The notes beneath the pieces were generated by a model. That model searched no databases. It was given only the letters and a program-made list of their open reading frames with translations, and was not told the origin of the DNA. A DNA stretch of 64,000 nt, from positions 1,302,001 through 1,366,000 of the forward strand of contig CAWHBM010000001.1 of NCBI GenBank assembly GCA_963827725.1, in the 5' to 3' direction. This document shows positions 17,844 to 28,557 of the stretch, piece after piece (the first letter of the stretch is position 1; each line of letters starts with the position of its first letter). The stretch comes from VAXT01 sp963827725. GTDB lineage: Bacteria; Actinomycetota; Thermoleophilia; Gaiellales; Gaiellaceae. The position numbers and the translations under genes are program-made.

Positions 17844-18394
17844 GCACTCTTCGAGCAGAGCCCGGCTGGCCCGACCTACTTGTCGACCATGCGCGTGAGG
17901 TAGCGACCGCCCAGCGCCTGGTTGCGCAGCTCCGCGCGTGCCAGGTCTCGGCGCTGGCGTTCTGCCGGCTGCTCGAACGCTGGGCCAAGGGAGAGGCCAC
18001 GCCCTCGACCCCCGGCGGCCGTGAAGCTGCGCTCGCCCGGGCCGCGGAGCGGGCCGAGACAGCCCTCGCCGGCCTCGAAGGGCCTCTCGGGCGCTATCTG
18101 CTCGAGCTCGAGGCCGATCAGGCGGAAGGGCGCTCTTGGTACGGCGAGCCGGGACGCGCCGAGCTCGTCGAGTGGCAGCCCGTCCTCAGCCGTGCCGGTG
18201 TGCGCGCGTCGCCGGTGAGAGTGGCCCAGGCGTACCTGGAGCTCGCAGTCCTCGTGCGAGCCCTCGAAGGCCTGGAATCCGCCGCACGGATGCGCTCAGC
18301 GCCGGATCGCTCGTCCCTCTGGGCGGGCCTCTTCGACCTGCGCGAGAACCTCCTGAACGGCGCGCTCGACGACCTGCGGGCCCTAGCCGCGTAA
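17840..18394 (+). CDS. uncharacterised helical protein
   Basis: A 184-residue protein starting at GTG 17840, overlapping the RNase J stop. It is rich in Ala, Leu, Arg and Glu and predicted to be almost all helical, with no signal peptide, membrane segment or recognisable motif. The conserved-looking segment is VSALAFCRLLERWAKGEA. Tight coupling to rnj argues it is real. I do not recognise a family. ftsK follows 59 nt downstream. Confidence 0.75.
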   Translation: MSTLRAEPGWPDLLVDHAREVATAQRLVAQLRACQVSALAFCRLLERWAKGEATPSTPGGREAALARAAERAETALAGLEGPLGRYLLELEADQAEGRSWYGEPGRAELVEWQPVLSRAGVRASPVRVAQAYLELAVLVRALEGLESAARMRSAPDRSSLWAGLFDLRENLLNGALDDLRALAA

Positions 18395-18453
18395 CGCACG
18401 CACCAGCTAGATCGACGGGAGGGGTTGGCGCGGCTGCGTAGAACGACGCGGCT

Positions 18454-20616
18454 ATGGCGCGGCGACGTACGAAGCGCGTGCTCAAGCCTCGCACGCCCTC
18501 GCGCGTGAGGAAAAGCAAGCGCACGAAGAAGAAGGCCGCTCGGGGGCACCATCATCCCGAGCTGGTCGGGCTCGTCTTGCTGGCGTTCGGAGTCTTTCTC
18601 GCGGCGGTTTTGTGGGCAGGCTGGAACGGCGGTTACGTCGGCGTCTGGATCGCGGACGGGTTCAAGGCTCTCATCGGCGGCGCAGCGTACGGACTGCCGC
18701 TGGCGCTCATCGTCGTCGGCGCACTCATGGTCGGCCGAAGCGACCTCGTAGACGTTCGCCCCTTCCGCACCGGCCTTGCAGTCCTCGCTCTCGGGCTCAT
18801 GCTCACGCTGGGGAGCCAAGGCGGATTCCTGGGCGAGATCCTGAGCGACTCTCTCGGGTTCGCCCTCGGCGGCACCGGCGTGGCGATCCTCGGCATCCTC
18901 GGCCTCCTCGCCGGGACGCTTCTTCTCTCCGGCGCTTCGGCAGGCGCGCTCATCCGGCGCGGTGCGACCGCGGCGCGGCGCTCTCTCGACCGGCCGCCGC
19001 GTGAGATCGCCGACGAGCCGCCCGAGCTGATCTCGACCGCGAACGTGGTGCCGCTCCTCGACGGCGCTTCGGAGTTCCCGGACGTCGTCGGCATGAGCGA
19101 GCCTGCACCACTGATTCCCTTCCCGGACCTGGCCACCGAGGAGGAGCCGGACAAGGAGAGCCTCTTCAACGCATCGCCGGCGGTCCAGGACTACAAGCTT
19201 CCCGACCGGAGCCTCCTGCGCAGCTCGGGAACCAACGGCAATCCGACTGCCGAGTCGAACGGACAGGTCGCGGGCGCGCTCACGCAGGCGCTCGCAGACT
19301 TCGGCGTGCAGGCATCCGTCGTCGGGGAGATCACCGGGCCGCGCGTGACGCGCTACGAGCTCCAGCTCGCGCCGGGCACGAAGATGTCGAAGGTCGCCGC
19401 GCTCAAGGACGACCTCTCCTACGCGCTCGCGACGACAGAGATCCGCATCCTGGCCCCGATCCCCGGCAAGCAGGCAGTCGGCGTCGAGGTGCCCAACCTC
19501 TCCCCGAACCTGGTCACGCTCGGCGACATCTACGACGACCTGCCGAAGACGGCGAGCCCACTCGCGGTCTGGCTTGGCAAGGACATCTCCGGCACCGCAG
19601 TCTGGACCGACCTCGCGCGGATGCCACACATCCTTATCGCCGGCACGACGGGCTCCGGGAAGTCGGGCTGCATCAACACGATGCTCACCTCGGTCCTGCT
19701 TCGCGCGACGCCCGACGACGTGCGGATGATCCTGATCGACCCGAAGCGCATCGAGCTCAGCCACTACGAGTCGATTCCGCACCTGCTTGCGCCCGTCGTC
19801 TCCAGCCCGAAGGAGGCGACAGCGGTGCTCGCCAACGTGATCGGCGAGATGGAAAGCAGGTACGAACGGCTGAGCAAGGTGCGGGCCAGGAACCTCCCCG
19901 AGGCGAACCGCGCTTTCCGCGAGCGTGGCGAGCCGCAGCTCCCGTACCTGCTCGTCGTCATCGACGAGCTCGCCGACCTGATGATGATCTCGCCGCAGGC
20001 AGTGGAGGACGCGATCATCCGGCTTGCGCAGAAGTCCCGCGCGGTCGGAATCCACCTCGTCCTCGCCACCCAGCGCCCCTCGGTGGACGTCATCACCGGG
20101 ATGATCAAGGCGAATGTCCCGTCGCGCATCGCCTTCGCAGTCTCCAGCCAGACGGACTCGCGCGTGATCATCGACCAGGGTGGCGCCGAGAGCCTGCTCG
20201 GCCAGGGGGACATGCTCTTCAAGCCCCTCGGCACCTCGCGCATGCAGCGCGTCCAGGGGGCCTACGTCGGCGAGGAAGAGATCGCCCTCGTCGTCGAGCA
20301 GTGCCGCGGCCAGCGCGAGCAGGAGCTCGATGCGTCGCTCCTCGAGGCGCCGGAGCCTCCGCCCGGAGAGGCAGATGCAGGCGACGACGAGTTCGACCCC
20401 GACCAGGATCCGCTCCTCGACCGGGCGATCGAGGTCGTCGTCCAGGCGCAGACTGCCTCCACTTCGCTCCTCCAACGGCGCCTACGCGTGGGCTACACGC
20501 GCGCGGGACGGCTGATCGACATGATGGAGCGGCGCGGGATCATCTCGGGCTACGAGGGCTCCAAGCCGCGTCGGGTGCTCGTGGACGAGGCCCAGCTCGA
20601 CCGCGTTCTGAGCTAA
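18454..20616 (+). CDS. ftsK: DNA translocase FtsK/SpoIIIE
   Basis: A 720-residue septal DNA pump that moves chromosome ends through the division site. A very basic N-terminus is followed by about four membrane helices (residues 30-165), then a short acidic/Pro linker, the alpha-beta motor with Walker A GTTGSGKS at 397-404 and Walker B LLVVIDELADLM, and a C-terminal gamma winged-helix domain (STSLLQRRLRVGYTRAGRLI) that would read KOPS-like sequences. The linker is short, as in SpoIIIE-type proteins. ATG 18454 has no good ribosome-binding site. Confidence 0.96.
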   Translation: MARRRTKRVLKPRTPSRVRKSKRTKKKAARGHHHPELVGLVLLAFGVFLAAVLWAGWNGGYVGVWIADGFKALIGGAAYGLPLALIVVGALMVGRSDLVDVRPFRTGLAVLALGLMLTLGSQGGFLGEILSDSLGFALGGTGVAILGILGLLAGTLLLSGASAGALIRRGATAARRSLDRPPREIADEPPELISTANVVPLLDGASEFPDVVGMSEPAPLIPFPDLATEEEPDKESLFNASPAVQDYKLPDRSLLRSSGTNGNPTAESNGQVAGALTQALADFGVQASVVGEITGPRVTRYELQLAPGTKMSKVAALKDDLSYALATTEIRILAPIPGKQAVGVEVPNLSPNLVTLGDIYDDLPKTASPLAVWLGKDISGTAVWTDLARMPHILIAGTTGSGKSGCINTMLTSVLLRATPDDVRMILIDPKRIELSHYESIPHLLAPVVSSPKEATAVLANVIGEMESRYERLSKVRARNLPEANRAFRERGEPQLPYLLVVIDELADLMMISPQAVEDAIIRLAQKSRAVGIHLVLATQRPSVDVITGMIKANVPSRIAFAVSSQTDSRVIIDQGGAESLLGQGDMLFKPLGTSRMQRVQGAYVGEEEIALVVEQCRGQREQELDASLLEAPEPPPGEADAGDDEFDPDQDPLLDRAIEVVVQAQTASTSLLQRRLRVGYTRAGRLIDMMERRGIISGYEGSKPRRVLVDEAQLDRVLS

Positions 20617-20675
20617 GAACCGCGCGACTCGTTTAGCATCGCTCTTCTGAACACACGAAGTCAGAGGAGGATGCT

Positions 20676-21719
20676 GTGATACGAACGAGATGGACGTGGC
20701 TGGCCATTGCAGCCACGACGCTGCTCCTCGTCTTCGGCGCTGCGGCTTGCGGCGGCGACGACGGAGGGGGCGGCAGCGACAAGATGAAGATCGCGCTCGT
20801 AACGGACACGGGTGGTGTCGACGACCGTGGCTTCAACGAGTTCTCGATCAAAGGTCTCGACAAGGCCGAGGCGGATCTCGACATCGAAACGCGGGTGTAC
20901 GTGTCGAACTCGGCTGACGACTACGAGCCGAACCTGGCGGCCGCAGTCGACGACGGATACGAGTTCGTGATCGCGGTGGGCTTCCTGCTCGCGCCGTCGA
21001 CGATCAAGGTTGCGACAGCCAACCCCGACGTGTCGTTCGCGGGCGTCGACCACTTCTATGGCGAGGCGGGCGAGGCGTCATGCGAAGAGTCAAAGACGTG
21101 TGCGGTCGAGAACGCCCTCGGCATGCAGTATCCGTCCGAGGAGTCCGGATACCTCGCGGGCGTTGTCGCCGCGCTGACGACGAAGACCGGCACCGTGTCC
21201 ACGGTCGGCGGAATCAAGATCCCACCGGTCGACAACTGGATCGCCGGCTACCAGGCAGCGGTCAAGGCGACGAAGCCGGACGTCAAGCTCCTGAACGCGT
21301 ACTCGAACGACTTCAACGACGCGGCGAAGTGCAAGGAGATCGCGCTCGACCAGATTGCGCAGGGCTCGGACGTCGTCTTCCAGGTTGCAGGCGACTGCGG
21401 CCTCGGCGCGATCGACGCCGCGTGCGAGAAGGGCGTGACCGCGATCGGCGTCGACGCCGACCAGTCGGCTCAGGGCGATTGCGTTCTGACGAGTGCACTG
21501 AAGCCACTCGAGGAATCCGTCTTCGGCGTGATCCAGACGTTCGTCGACGGCGAGTACACGGGTGGTACGAACTCGTTCTACGGCGTAGAGCAGCTTCCGG
21601 ACGCGCAGCTTCTGACGGACTTCACGACGGATGTGTCGCCGGAGGTCCAGGACGCTGTGGACATGGCCGAGGCTGGTCTCAAGGACGGCACGATCGACCC
21701 GCCGTCAGCGCTCGGATAG
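20676..21719 (+). CDS. BMP family lipoprotein, nucleoside-type ABC importer binding protein
   Basis: A 347-residue substrate-binding lipoprotein (Bmp/PnrA family). The signal peptide ends with GAAAC, so Cys near residue 25 would be lipidated, followed by a GGDDGGGGSD linker. Family motifs: KIALVTDTGGVDDRGFNE, the GFLLAPSTIKVA region, and GVDADQSAQGDCVLTSALK. PnrA-type proteins bind purine nucleosides. GTG 20676 follows GAGGAGG; TAGCAT at 20635-20640 is a plausible -10. The ATPase and two permeases follow, forming a complete importer. Confidence 0.92.
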   Translation: MIRTRWTWLAIAATTLLLVFGAAACGGDDGGGGSDKMKIALVTDTGGVDDRGFNEFSIKGLDKAEADLDIETRVYVSNSADDYEPNLAAAVDDGYEFVIAVGFLLAPSTIKVATANPDVSFAGVDHFYGEAGEASCEESKTCAVENALGMQYPSEESGYLAGVVAALTTKTGTVSTVGGIKIPPVDNWIAGYQAAVKATKPDVKLLNAYSNDFNDAAKCKEIALDQIAQGSDVVFQVAGDCGLGAIDAACEKGVTAIGVDADQSAQGDCVLTSALKPLEESVFGVIQTFVDGEYTGGTNSFYGVEQLPDAQLLTDFTTDVSPEVQDAVDMAEAGLKDGTIDPPSALG

Positions 21720-21737
21720 GTCAAGTAGGGGGTTGTA

Positions 21738-21772
21738 CGTACGGGGGCGGACAAGGTTTCCGCCCCCGTACG
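21738..21772 (+). terminator. intra-operon hairpin after the BMP lipoprotein gene
   Basis: A perfect 13-bp stem (CGTACGGGGGCGG with CCGCCCCCGTACG, extendable by one A-T pair) lies between the lipoprotein and ATPase genes. It has no U-tract. Such hairpins commonly stabilise or attenuate the message so that the binding protein is made in excess. Confidence 0.65.
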
Positions 21773-21782
21773 ATCTCCGCGA

Positions 21783-23305
<1,523 letters not shown>

Positions 23306-23309
<4 letters not shown>

Positions 23310-24508
23310 GCGTTACGCCCCCTGCACCGGAGCCGGCGACCAAGGAGGGCTTCTCCCTCCGAGCGGGTCTTCACGACCGTGCCGGGGGCTTTCTCATCCC
23401 GCTCGCGGCCACGGTCCTGGCCTTCCTGATCGGAGGCCTCGTCGTCCTGCTCACCGGCCACAACCCGATCACGGCGTACCGGGCGATCTTCGAGGGAGCC
23501 GGCTTCAACTGGCCCTACCAGTGGCTGACCGGACAGGAGACGCGAGAATCGGCGCGCGACCTCCAGCAGACCCTCCGCGCCGCGACGCCGCTGATCCTCT
23601 GCGCGCTCGCAGTCGCTTTCTCGTTTCGGTGCGGGCTCTTCAACATCGGCGGGCAAGGCCAGTACTGGGTCGGGTTCATCTTCGCCCTGCTCGTCGGAAC
23701 GCACCTGGAGGGCCTGAGCCGCCCTCTGCACGTCTTGCTGTGCATCGGCGCAGGCATCCTCGGGGGAGCGTTCTGGGGCGGGATCGCCGGCTTCCTTCGC
23801 GCCACGGTCGGCGCCCACGAGGTGATCACGACGATCATGCTCAACTGGATCGCGATCTACGGGGGCAAGTGGTTGTTCGAGCTCGACGGGCACCTCCAGG
23901 GCGCCGCGCCCTCGCTGCCCCGTTCCGCGATCATCTTCGACTCCTCGACGCTCTGGATCATCTGGTCGCCGTACCTGCACGCCGGGTTCCTGATCGCCCT
24001 CGTCGCGCTCGTCGTCTACTACGTCGTCCTCAACCGAACGACGCTCGGCTACGAGGTCCGTGCGGTGGGCTTCAACGCGGAGGCGGCGCGATACGCCGGC
24101 ATCGGTGTGCGGAAGAACTACTTCCTCGCGCTCGCCATCTCGGGCGCGTTCGCCGGACTGGCCGGCACCGTCGACCTGCTGGGGGTCAAGCACGCGGTCG
24201 ACCAGAGTGACTTCGATACGAACTTCGTGGCGTTCACGGCAATCGCCGTCGCGCTGCTCGGCCGCAACAAGGCGGTCGGGATCCTCTTCGCCGGCCTCCT
24301 GTTCGCCGCGCTGAGCACGGGAACCTCGTCACGCAACCTCGACCCCGAGATCTTCGAACCGGCGCTCGCGACCGACCTGTCGACGATGATCCAGGCGCTC
24401 GTCATCTTCTTCGTCGGCGCGGAGCTCCTGATCGTCTACATCTGGCGCAGCCGGCGCTATCTCCGGTTGGGTCGGTCGTCCACGGCCGAGGAGCCTGTCC
24501 CGCTGTGA
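23306..24508 (+). CDS. ABC transporter permease 1, nucleoside (BMP) type
   Basis: A 400-residue inner-membrane permease (BPD_transp_2/LivH-RbsC fold) with about 8-10 helices. Family features: FNIGGQGQYWVG, the EVITTIMLNWIAIYGG loop, YEVRAVGFNAEAARYAGI (the cytoplasmic coupling segment), and VDLLGVKHAVDQSDFDTNFVAFTAIAVALLGRN split by membrane helices. It starts within the ATPase stop and its TGA overlaps the permease 2 GTG, so translation is coupled. Confidence 0.94.
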
Positions 24509-25672
24509 TCAACCGGTACACAAACGTCCGAACCGTCTCGGCCGTCGGCATCGGGCTGGGCGTCGCTCGCCTTCGTGCTGACGCTGCCGCCGTTCACGAT
24601 CCGTACGACCCTCGTGCCGATCGTCTTCGGTCTGGGTGGGCTCGCGCTCGGCCTCGCCACACTGAGCCAGGGGGAGCGGCGGCTCGGAGGATTTGCGATC
24701 GCGATCGGGTTCCTCGGCACCATCGGCGGCCTCTGGGCGCAGGGCGTCGACCAGACCACGCTCGAGGCCGTGCTCACGGGAGGGCTACTGGCTTCGACGC
24801 TCCGCTTCGCGACGCCGCTCGCCTTCGCAGCGATGGGGGGCATCTTCTGCGAGCGGTCCGGCGTCGTGAACATCGGGCTCGAGGGAATGATGCTCGTCGG
24901 CGCCTTCTTCGCCGTCTGGGGCTCGATCTGGAGCGGCAGCTGGGTCGTCGGCCTTCTGATGGCGATGCTTTCCGGCGGGCTCCTCGCGTTGATCCACGCC
25001 TTCTTCTCCATTCATCTGCGGGCCGACCAGATCGTGAGCGGCTTCGCAGTGAACCTCCTTGCACTCGGCCTCACGGGCTACCTGTACAGCTCGATCTATC
25101 CGGACGGAACCGTGAAGGGCCAGATCGAACGCGTTCCCAGTCTCGAGGGACTGTTCGGCTTCCTCGGCTGGGTGCCGGGCGCGGACCTGAGCCTCCTCGT
25201 CTGGCTCATGTTCCTGACCGTGCTGCTCTCCTACATCGTCCTGTTCAAGACTCCGGTCGGTCTGCGAATCCGCTCGGTGGGCGAGCATCCGCGCGCCGCG
25301 GACACCGTCGGCATCTCCGTGTACCGCGTGCGCTACGCAGCCGTGGTCACGTCGGGGATCCTGGCAGCGCTCGGAGGGGCGTTCCTGTCGATCGGGTTCA
25401 CGGGCAGGTTCACGGAGAACATGACCGGCGGCCGCGGATACATCGCGCTGGCAGCGGTGATCTTCGGGAAGTGGCGGCCGGGTTGGGCCTTCGTGGCGAC
25501 GCTGCTCTTCGGCTTCGGGTTCGCGCTCGCGATCCCGCTCCAGCGCGAGGCTGACATCTCGTCGAACCTGATCTCGATCCTGCCGTACCTCTTGACCCTG
25601 ATCGCGGTGGCCGGTCTCATCGGCCGCTCGATCCCGCCCGCCGCTATTGGCCGCCCCTACGTCAAGCAGTAA
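24505..25672 (+). CDS. ABC transporter permease 2, nucleoside (BMP) type, frameshifted by one base
   Basis: A second permease of the same fold: FCERSGVVNIGLEGMMLVGA, LRADQIVSGFAVNLLALG, RIRSVGEHPRAADTVGI and RGYIALAAVIFGKWRPG. The gene starts at GTG 24505 (overlapping the preceding TGA), reads INRYTNVRTVSAVGIGLG, then loses frame; the membrane sequence continues one base later as SLAFVLTLPPF. Removing one G from GGG 24558-24560 gives a continuous 388-residue protein. A start at 24575 alone would cut off the first helix. Confidence 0.9.
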
Positions 25673-26009
25673 CGGCTCGCGGCCGCGAAACCGGGCGGCC
25701 GCGTGGTCGCTCGTGCTCGCCCTCCTCGCACTCGCGGCGATTCCGATCGGAGCGGCGGTCACCGAATCGCGGGCCGACCTCCGCCTGGTGCACGCCGGGG
25801 TCGCCGTTCCCGTCGCCGCGGTCCTCGCCATCGCCGCAATCCGCCTTGCGCGGCGGGCTCGCCTGCGCAATGAGCGCACACTGGGCCGGGCAGGTGGCTT
25901 GCGAACTGCCCGGGCGGGACGCATCCTCGGCTGGCTGGCGCTCTACCTCGCGCTGATCGCCTCCATCTCGCTCGCCGTGTACGCGATCAATTTCTACCTC
26001 TTGCCGTAG
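25647..26009 (+). CDS. small membrane protein
   Basis: A 120-residue protein with three hydrophobic stretches: SLVLALLALAAIPIGAAV, VAVPVAAVLAIAAIRLA and ILGWLALYLALIASISLAVY. It resembles the DUF4190-like membrane proteins common in actinobacteria, but no motif confirms this. TTG 25647 overlaps the permease 2 stop; GTG 25713, at the first helix, is the alternative. It may be co-transcribed with the importer. Confidence 0.65.
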   Translation: MAAPTSSSNGSRPRNRAAAWSLVLALLALAAIPIGAAVTESRADLRLVHAGVAVPVAAVLAIAAIRLARRARLRNERTLGRAGGLRTARAGRILGWLALYLALIASISLAVYAINFYLLP

Positions 26010-26012
26010 ACT
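26007..26012 (+). promoter_or_regulatory. possible -10 element of the RodZ-like gene
   Basis: TAGACT overlaps the stop of the preceding gene and ends 9 nt before GTG 26022, with no Shine-Dalgarno sequence. Confidence 0.35.
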
Positions 26013-26021
26013 CCAGGCCCC

Positions 26022-26750
26022 GTGTTCGAGATCGGCAACAGCCTCCGCGAGGCTCGTCTGCGGCAGGGGCTCGACTTTCCGGAGATCGAGCAGGCGACGA
26101 AGATTCGCGGCAAATATCTGCGTGCCCTCGAAGAGGAGCAGTTCGAAGTGCTGCCCGCGCAGACCTATGTCAAGGGCTTCCTGCGTTCCTACGCCGACTA
26201 TCTCGGCCTCGACGGCACGCTCTACGTCGACGAGTTCAACTCGCGCTACGTCCGCGGCGAGCTCGAGGAAGAGGAGGAGCAGCCGTTTCGCCCGCGCGGA
26301 GGCGACTCGCCGGGGCGCTTCGGCGGCCTGCAAGGCAAGGCCGTGATCCTGACCGTGGCAGCCATCGCCGGCCTGACCGTCTTCGTCTTCGCGGCTGCGA
26401 AATCGACGCGCGACGAGGGCCCGCGCATCCCGGTGGGCAATCCGCCGCCGCCGGCAAAAGCTGCGCAGGCGCCGGTGGCCCGCCTCGAAGTGTCCGGCGT
26501 CGCGGGCGGCGCCTACGTGCAGGTCTATCGCGGGAAGCGCACGAACACTCCGATCTATCAGGGAACGCTCGAGCGGGGCAGCCCGCGCACCTTTGTCGGC
26601 AAGCATCTCTGGCTCTATGTCTTCGCGCCCGCCAACCTGCGGCTCGAGCTGAACGGGAAGCGGACAGCCGTTCCGGGGCGCGGCACCGGCCCACGCCGGT
26701 GGCTCGAGGTGACGCCGAAGCGCGTCTCGCTCGCGCCACCGGTTTCTTGA
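26022..26750 (+). CDS. RodZ-like HTH membrane protein
   Basis: A 242-residue protein with a cytoplasmic HTH_25 domain at residues 1-70 (IGNSLREARLRQGLDFPEIE, TKIRGKYLRALEEEQF, TYVKGFLRSYADYLGLD), one membrane helix at about 107-127, a Pro-rich linker, and a C-terminal beta-rich domain (DUF4115-like, FVGKHLWLYVFAPANLRLEL). This layout is that of RodZ, which links the MreB cytoskeleton to cell-wall synthesis; in lineages without MreB it is of unknown role. The TGA overlaps the TTG start of cinA. Confidence 0.85.
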   Translation: MFEIGNSLREARLRQGLDFPEIEQATKIRGKYLRALEEEQFEVLPAQTYVKGFLRSYADYLGLDGTLYVDEFNSRYVRGELEEEEEQPFRPRGGDSPGRFGGLQGKAVILTVAAIAGLTVFVFAAAKSTRDEGPRIPVGNPPPPAKAAQAPVARLEVSGVAGGAYVQVYRGKRTNTPIYQGTLERGSPRTFVGKHLWLYVFAPANLRLELNGKRTAVPGRGTGPRRWLEVTPKRVSLAPPVS

Positions 26751-27997
26751 GACCCCGCGCAGCGGTCGTCGTCACGGGCAGTGAGCTCCTGAGGGGCGGC
26801 CGCCGCGACGCAAACGGCCCATTCCTGGCCCAGGAGCTGACCGCTCTCGGCCTGGAACCGGCGCGGATCACGCTCGTCGGGGACGAGCCCGAGGAGCTGG
26901 AGGCGGCTCTGCGCGAGGGCCTCCAGACCGACCTGCTCGTCGTCTCGGGAGGGCTCGGGCCCACACACGACGACCGGACCGTCGAGCTCCTTGCACGAGC
27001 CGCGGGTGTGAGCGCGTCGGTCGATCCCGTGCTCGAGCAGGAGATCGAAGGGGTCTCACGGCGGATCGCCGAGCGTCTGGGCCGGCCCTATGCGGAGTTC
27101 CAGGAGGGGGTCCGGAAGCAGGCCACGATCCCCGAAGGCGGGCGCGTGATCGGGATCGCAGGTACTGCGCCCGGCCTCGTCGTCGAGACGGCGGACGTCG
27201 TCGTGGTGGTCCTGCCAGGTCCTCCGCCCGAGCTCCAACGCCTCTGGCGAGCTGCGCTGGAAGACAAGGCCGTGCAGCGGGTGCTGGCACGCACGGAAGC
27301 GCAGCAGTACCACGTCCTTCGGGTTTACGGAATGAGCGAATCCGCCGTGGCGAGGGTGCTGTCGGAGGCCGGGGGCGAGCCGGAGGGCGTCCAGGCGACG
27401 ATCTGCGCGCACGACGGGGAGATCTGGATCGAGCTCTTCGGTAACGGCGACGCGTTGGCGCGCGCGATGCGCGACGGGCTCGAGCCTGCCGTCTTCGCGG
27501 AGGACGTCCGTCCGGTCGAGGAGCACGTGCTCGAGGCTGCTCGCGAGCAGGGGCTTTCGATCGTGACCGCGGAGTCGTGCACCGGCGGGCTCGTCGCTGC
27601 CCGCCTGACCTCGGTCGCTGGTGCAAGCGACGCCTTCCGCGGCGGAGTCGTCGCCTACGAGAACGACGTCAAGCTCGCCCAGCTCGGCGTCCCCGAGCAG
27701 GTCCTGGCCGAGCACGGCGCCGTCTCGGCCGAGACCGCCGCGGCGATGGCCTCAGGCGCCCGCGCCTCGCTCCGTGCGGACGTGGCCGTGGCCGTGACCG
27801 GTATCGCCGGGCCGGACGGAGGCACGCCCGAGAAGCCGGTCGGACTCGTCTACGTGCACGCGAGCGCGCCGGGGGGCGAGCAGGGCCGGGAGCTACGGCT
27901 TGCGGGCGACCGGGAGACGATTCGACGCCGTGCGACGGCAGCTGCGCTCCACCTCGTTCGTGAGCTTCTGGCACGAACCCGTCACAAATCGGCATGA
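26747..27997 (+). CDS. cinA: CinA family protein (competence/damage-inducible, NMN deamidase type)
   Basis: A 416-residue two-domain protein. The N-terminal MoCF-like domain has VVTGSELLRGGRRDANGPFL and VSGGLGPTHDDRTVE and in relatives is an ADP-ribose pyrophosphatase. The C-terminal CinA domain has TAESCTGGLVAARLTSVAGA, GGVVAYENDVK and VAVTGIAGPDGGTPEKPVG and deamidates NMN. TTG 26747 overlaps the preceding TGA as TTGA; longer readings lie inside the RodZ-like gene. It precedes thpR and recA, a classic cinA-recA arrangement. Confidence 0.94.
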   Translation: MRPRAAVVVTGSELLRGGRRDANGPFLAQELTALGLEPARITLVGDEPEELEAALREGLQTDLLVVSGGLGPTHDDRTVELLARAAGVSASVDPVLEQEIEGVSRRIAERLGRPYAEFQEGVRKQATIPEGGRVIGIAGTAPGLVVETADVVVVVLPGPPPELQRLWRAALEDKAVQRVLARTEAQQYHVLRVYGMSESAVARVLSEAGGEPEGVQATICAHDGEIWIELFGNGDALARAMRDGLEPAVFAEDVRPVEEHVLEAAREQGLSIVTAESCTGGLVAARLTSVAGASDAFRGGVVAYENDVKLAQLGVPEQVLAEHGAVSAETAAAMASGARASLRADVAVAVTGIAGPDGGTPEKPVGLVYVHASAPGGEQGRELRLAGDRETIRRRATAAALHLVRELLARTRHKSA

Positions 27998-28557
27998 CCT
28001 CGTCCGGTAGCGTCGTCGGCGATGACCGCCTACGGCTCTTTCTCGGCTTTCGCCTGCCGGACGCGACCGCGCGCAGGGTCGTCAGCTGGCAGCAGGCGCA
28101 GCTCGGCGCACTCGAACGGGCTCGTCTCGTTCCTGTCGAGAACCTGCACGTCACGATCGCATTCCTCGGCCCGAGGCCGGCCGGCGAGCTCGACTCGATC
28201 GCCGGAGCGCTGCGAGAGGCCACCGAAGAGGCTGCGCGGCCTGTGCTCACCGCTGCTGGGTACCGGGAGACGCGCTCGGTCGGCATGCTCGTCTTCGACG
28301 ACCGGGATGGGCATGCGACCCGAATCGCGGAGGAGGTTCACAAAAGGCTGGCCCAGCTCGGCGTCTACGAGCCCGAACGGCGCCGGTGGCTTGCGCACCT
28401 CACCGTCGTCCGCTTTCGCGAACGGCCGCGTCTCCAGCCTCCGATCCCCGATCTCGGGCCGGTGACGATGTCCGACGCTGCTGTTTACATATCCCGGCTG
28501 CGGCCGACAGGCGCGCAGTACGAAGTCTTGGAGTCGGTTCCGCTAGGAGGTGGATGA
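27994..28557 (+). CDS. thpR: RNA 2',3'-cyclic phosphodiesterase ThpR
   Basis: A 187-residue 2H phosphoesterase. The two catalytic HxTx motifs are HVTIAFLG near residue 52 and HLTVVRF near 139. LFLGFRLPD near the start is typical. The enzyme hydrolyses 2',3'-cyclic phosphate ends (RNA ligase-like fold, LigT). It overlaps cinA by 4 nt and recA by 4 nt. cinA-thpR-recA is a common order. Confidence 0.92.
   Translation: MTSSGSVVGDDRLRLFLGFRLPDATARRVVSWQQAQLGALERARLVPVENLHVTIAFLGPRPAGELDSIAGALREATEEAARPVLTAAGYRETRSVGMLVFDDRDGHATRIAEEVHKRLAQLGVYEPERRRWLAHLTVVRFRERPRLQPPIPDLGPVTMSDAAVYISRLRPTGAQYEVLESVPLGGG

Noticed and set aside
18118..20475. Very long open frame on the minus strand opposite ftsK
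   Set aside because: Translation is Arg/Asp/Glu-rich with no motif; ftsK on the other strand has full domain content. Typical antisense shadow in GC-rich DNA.
24575..25672. Permease 2 as an unshifted gene starting at 24575
   Set aside because: That start drops the first membrane segment, while GTG 24505 is coupled to the preceding stop and only one base breaks the frame.
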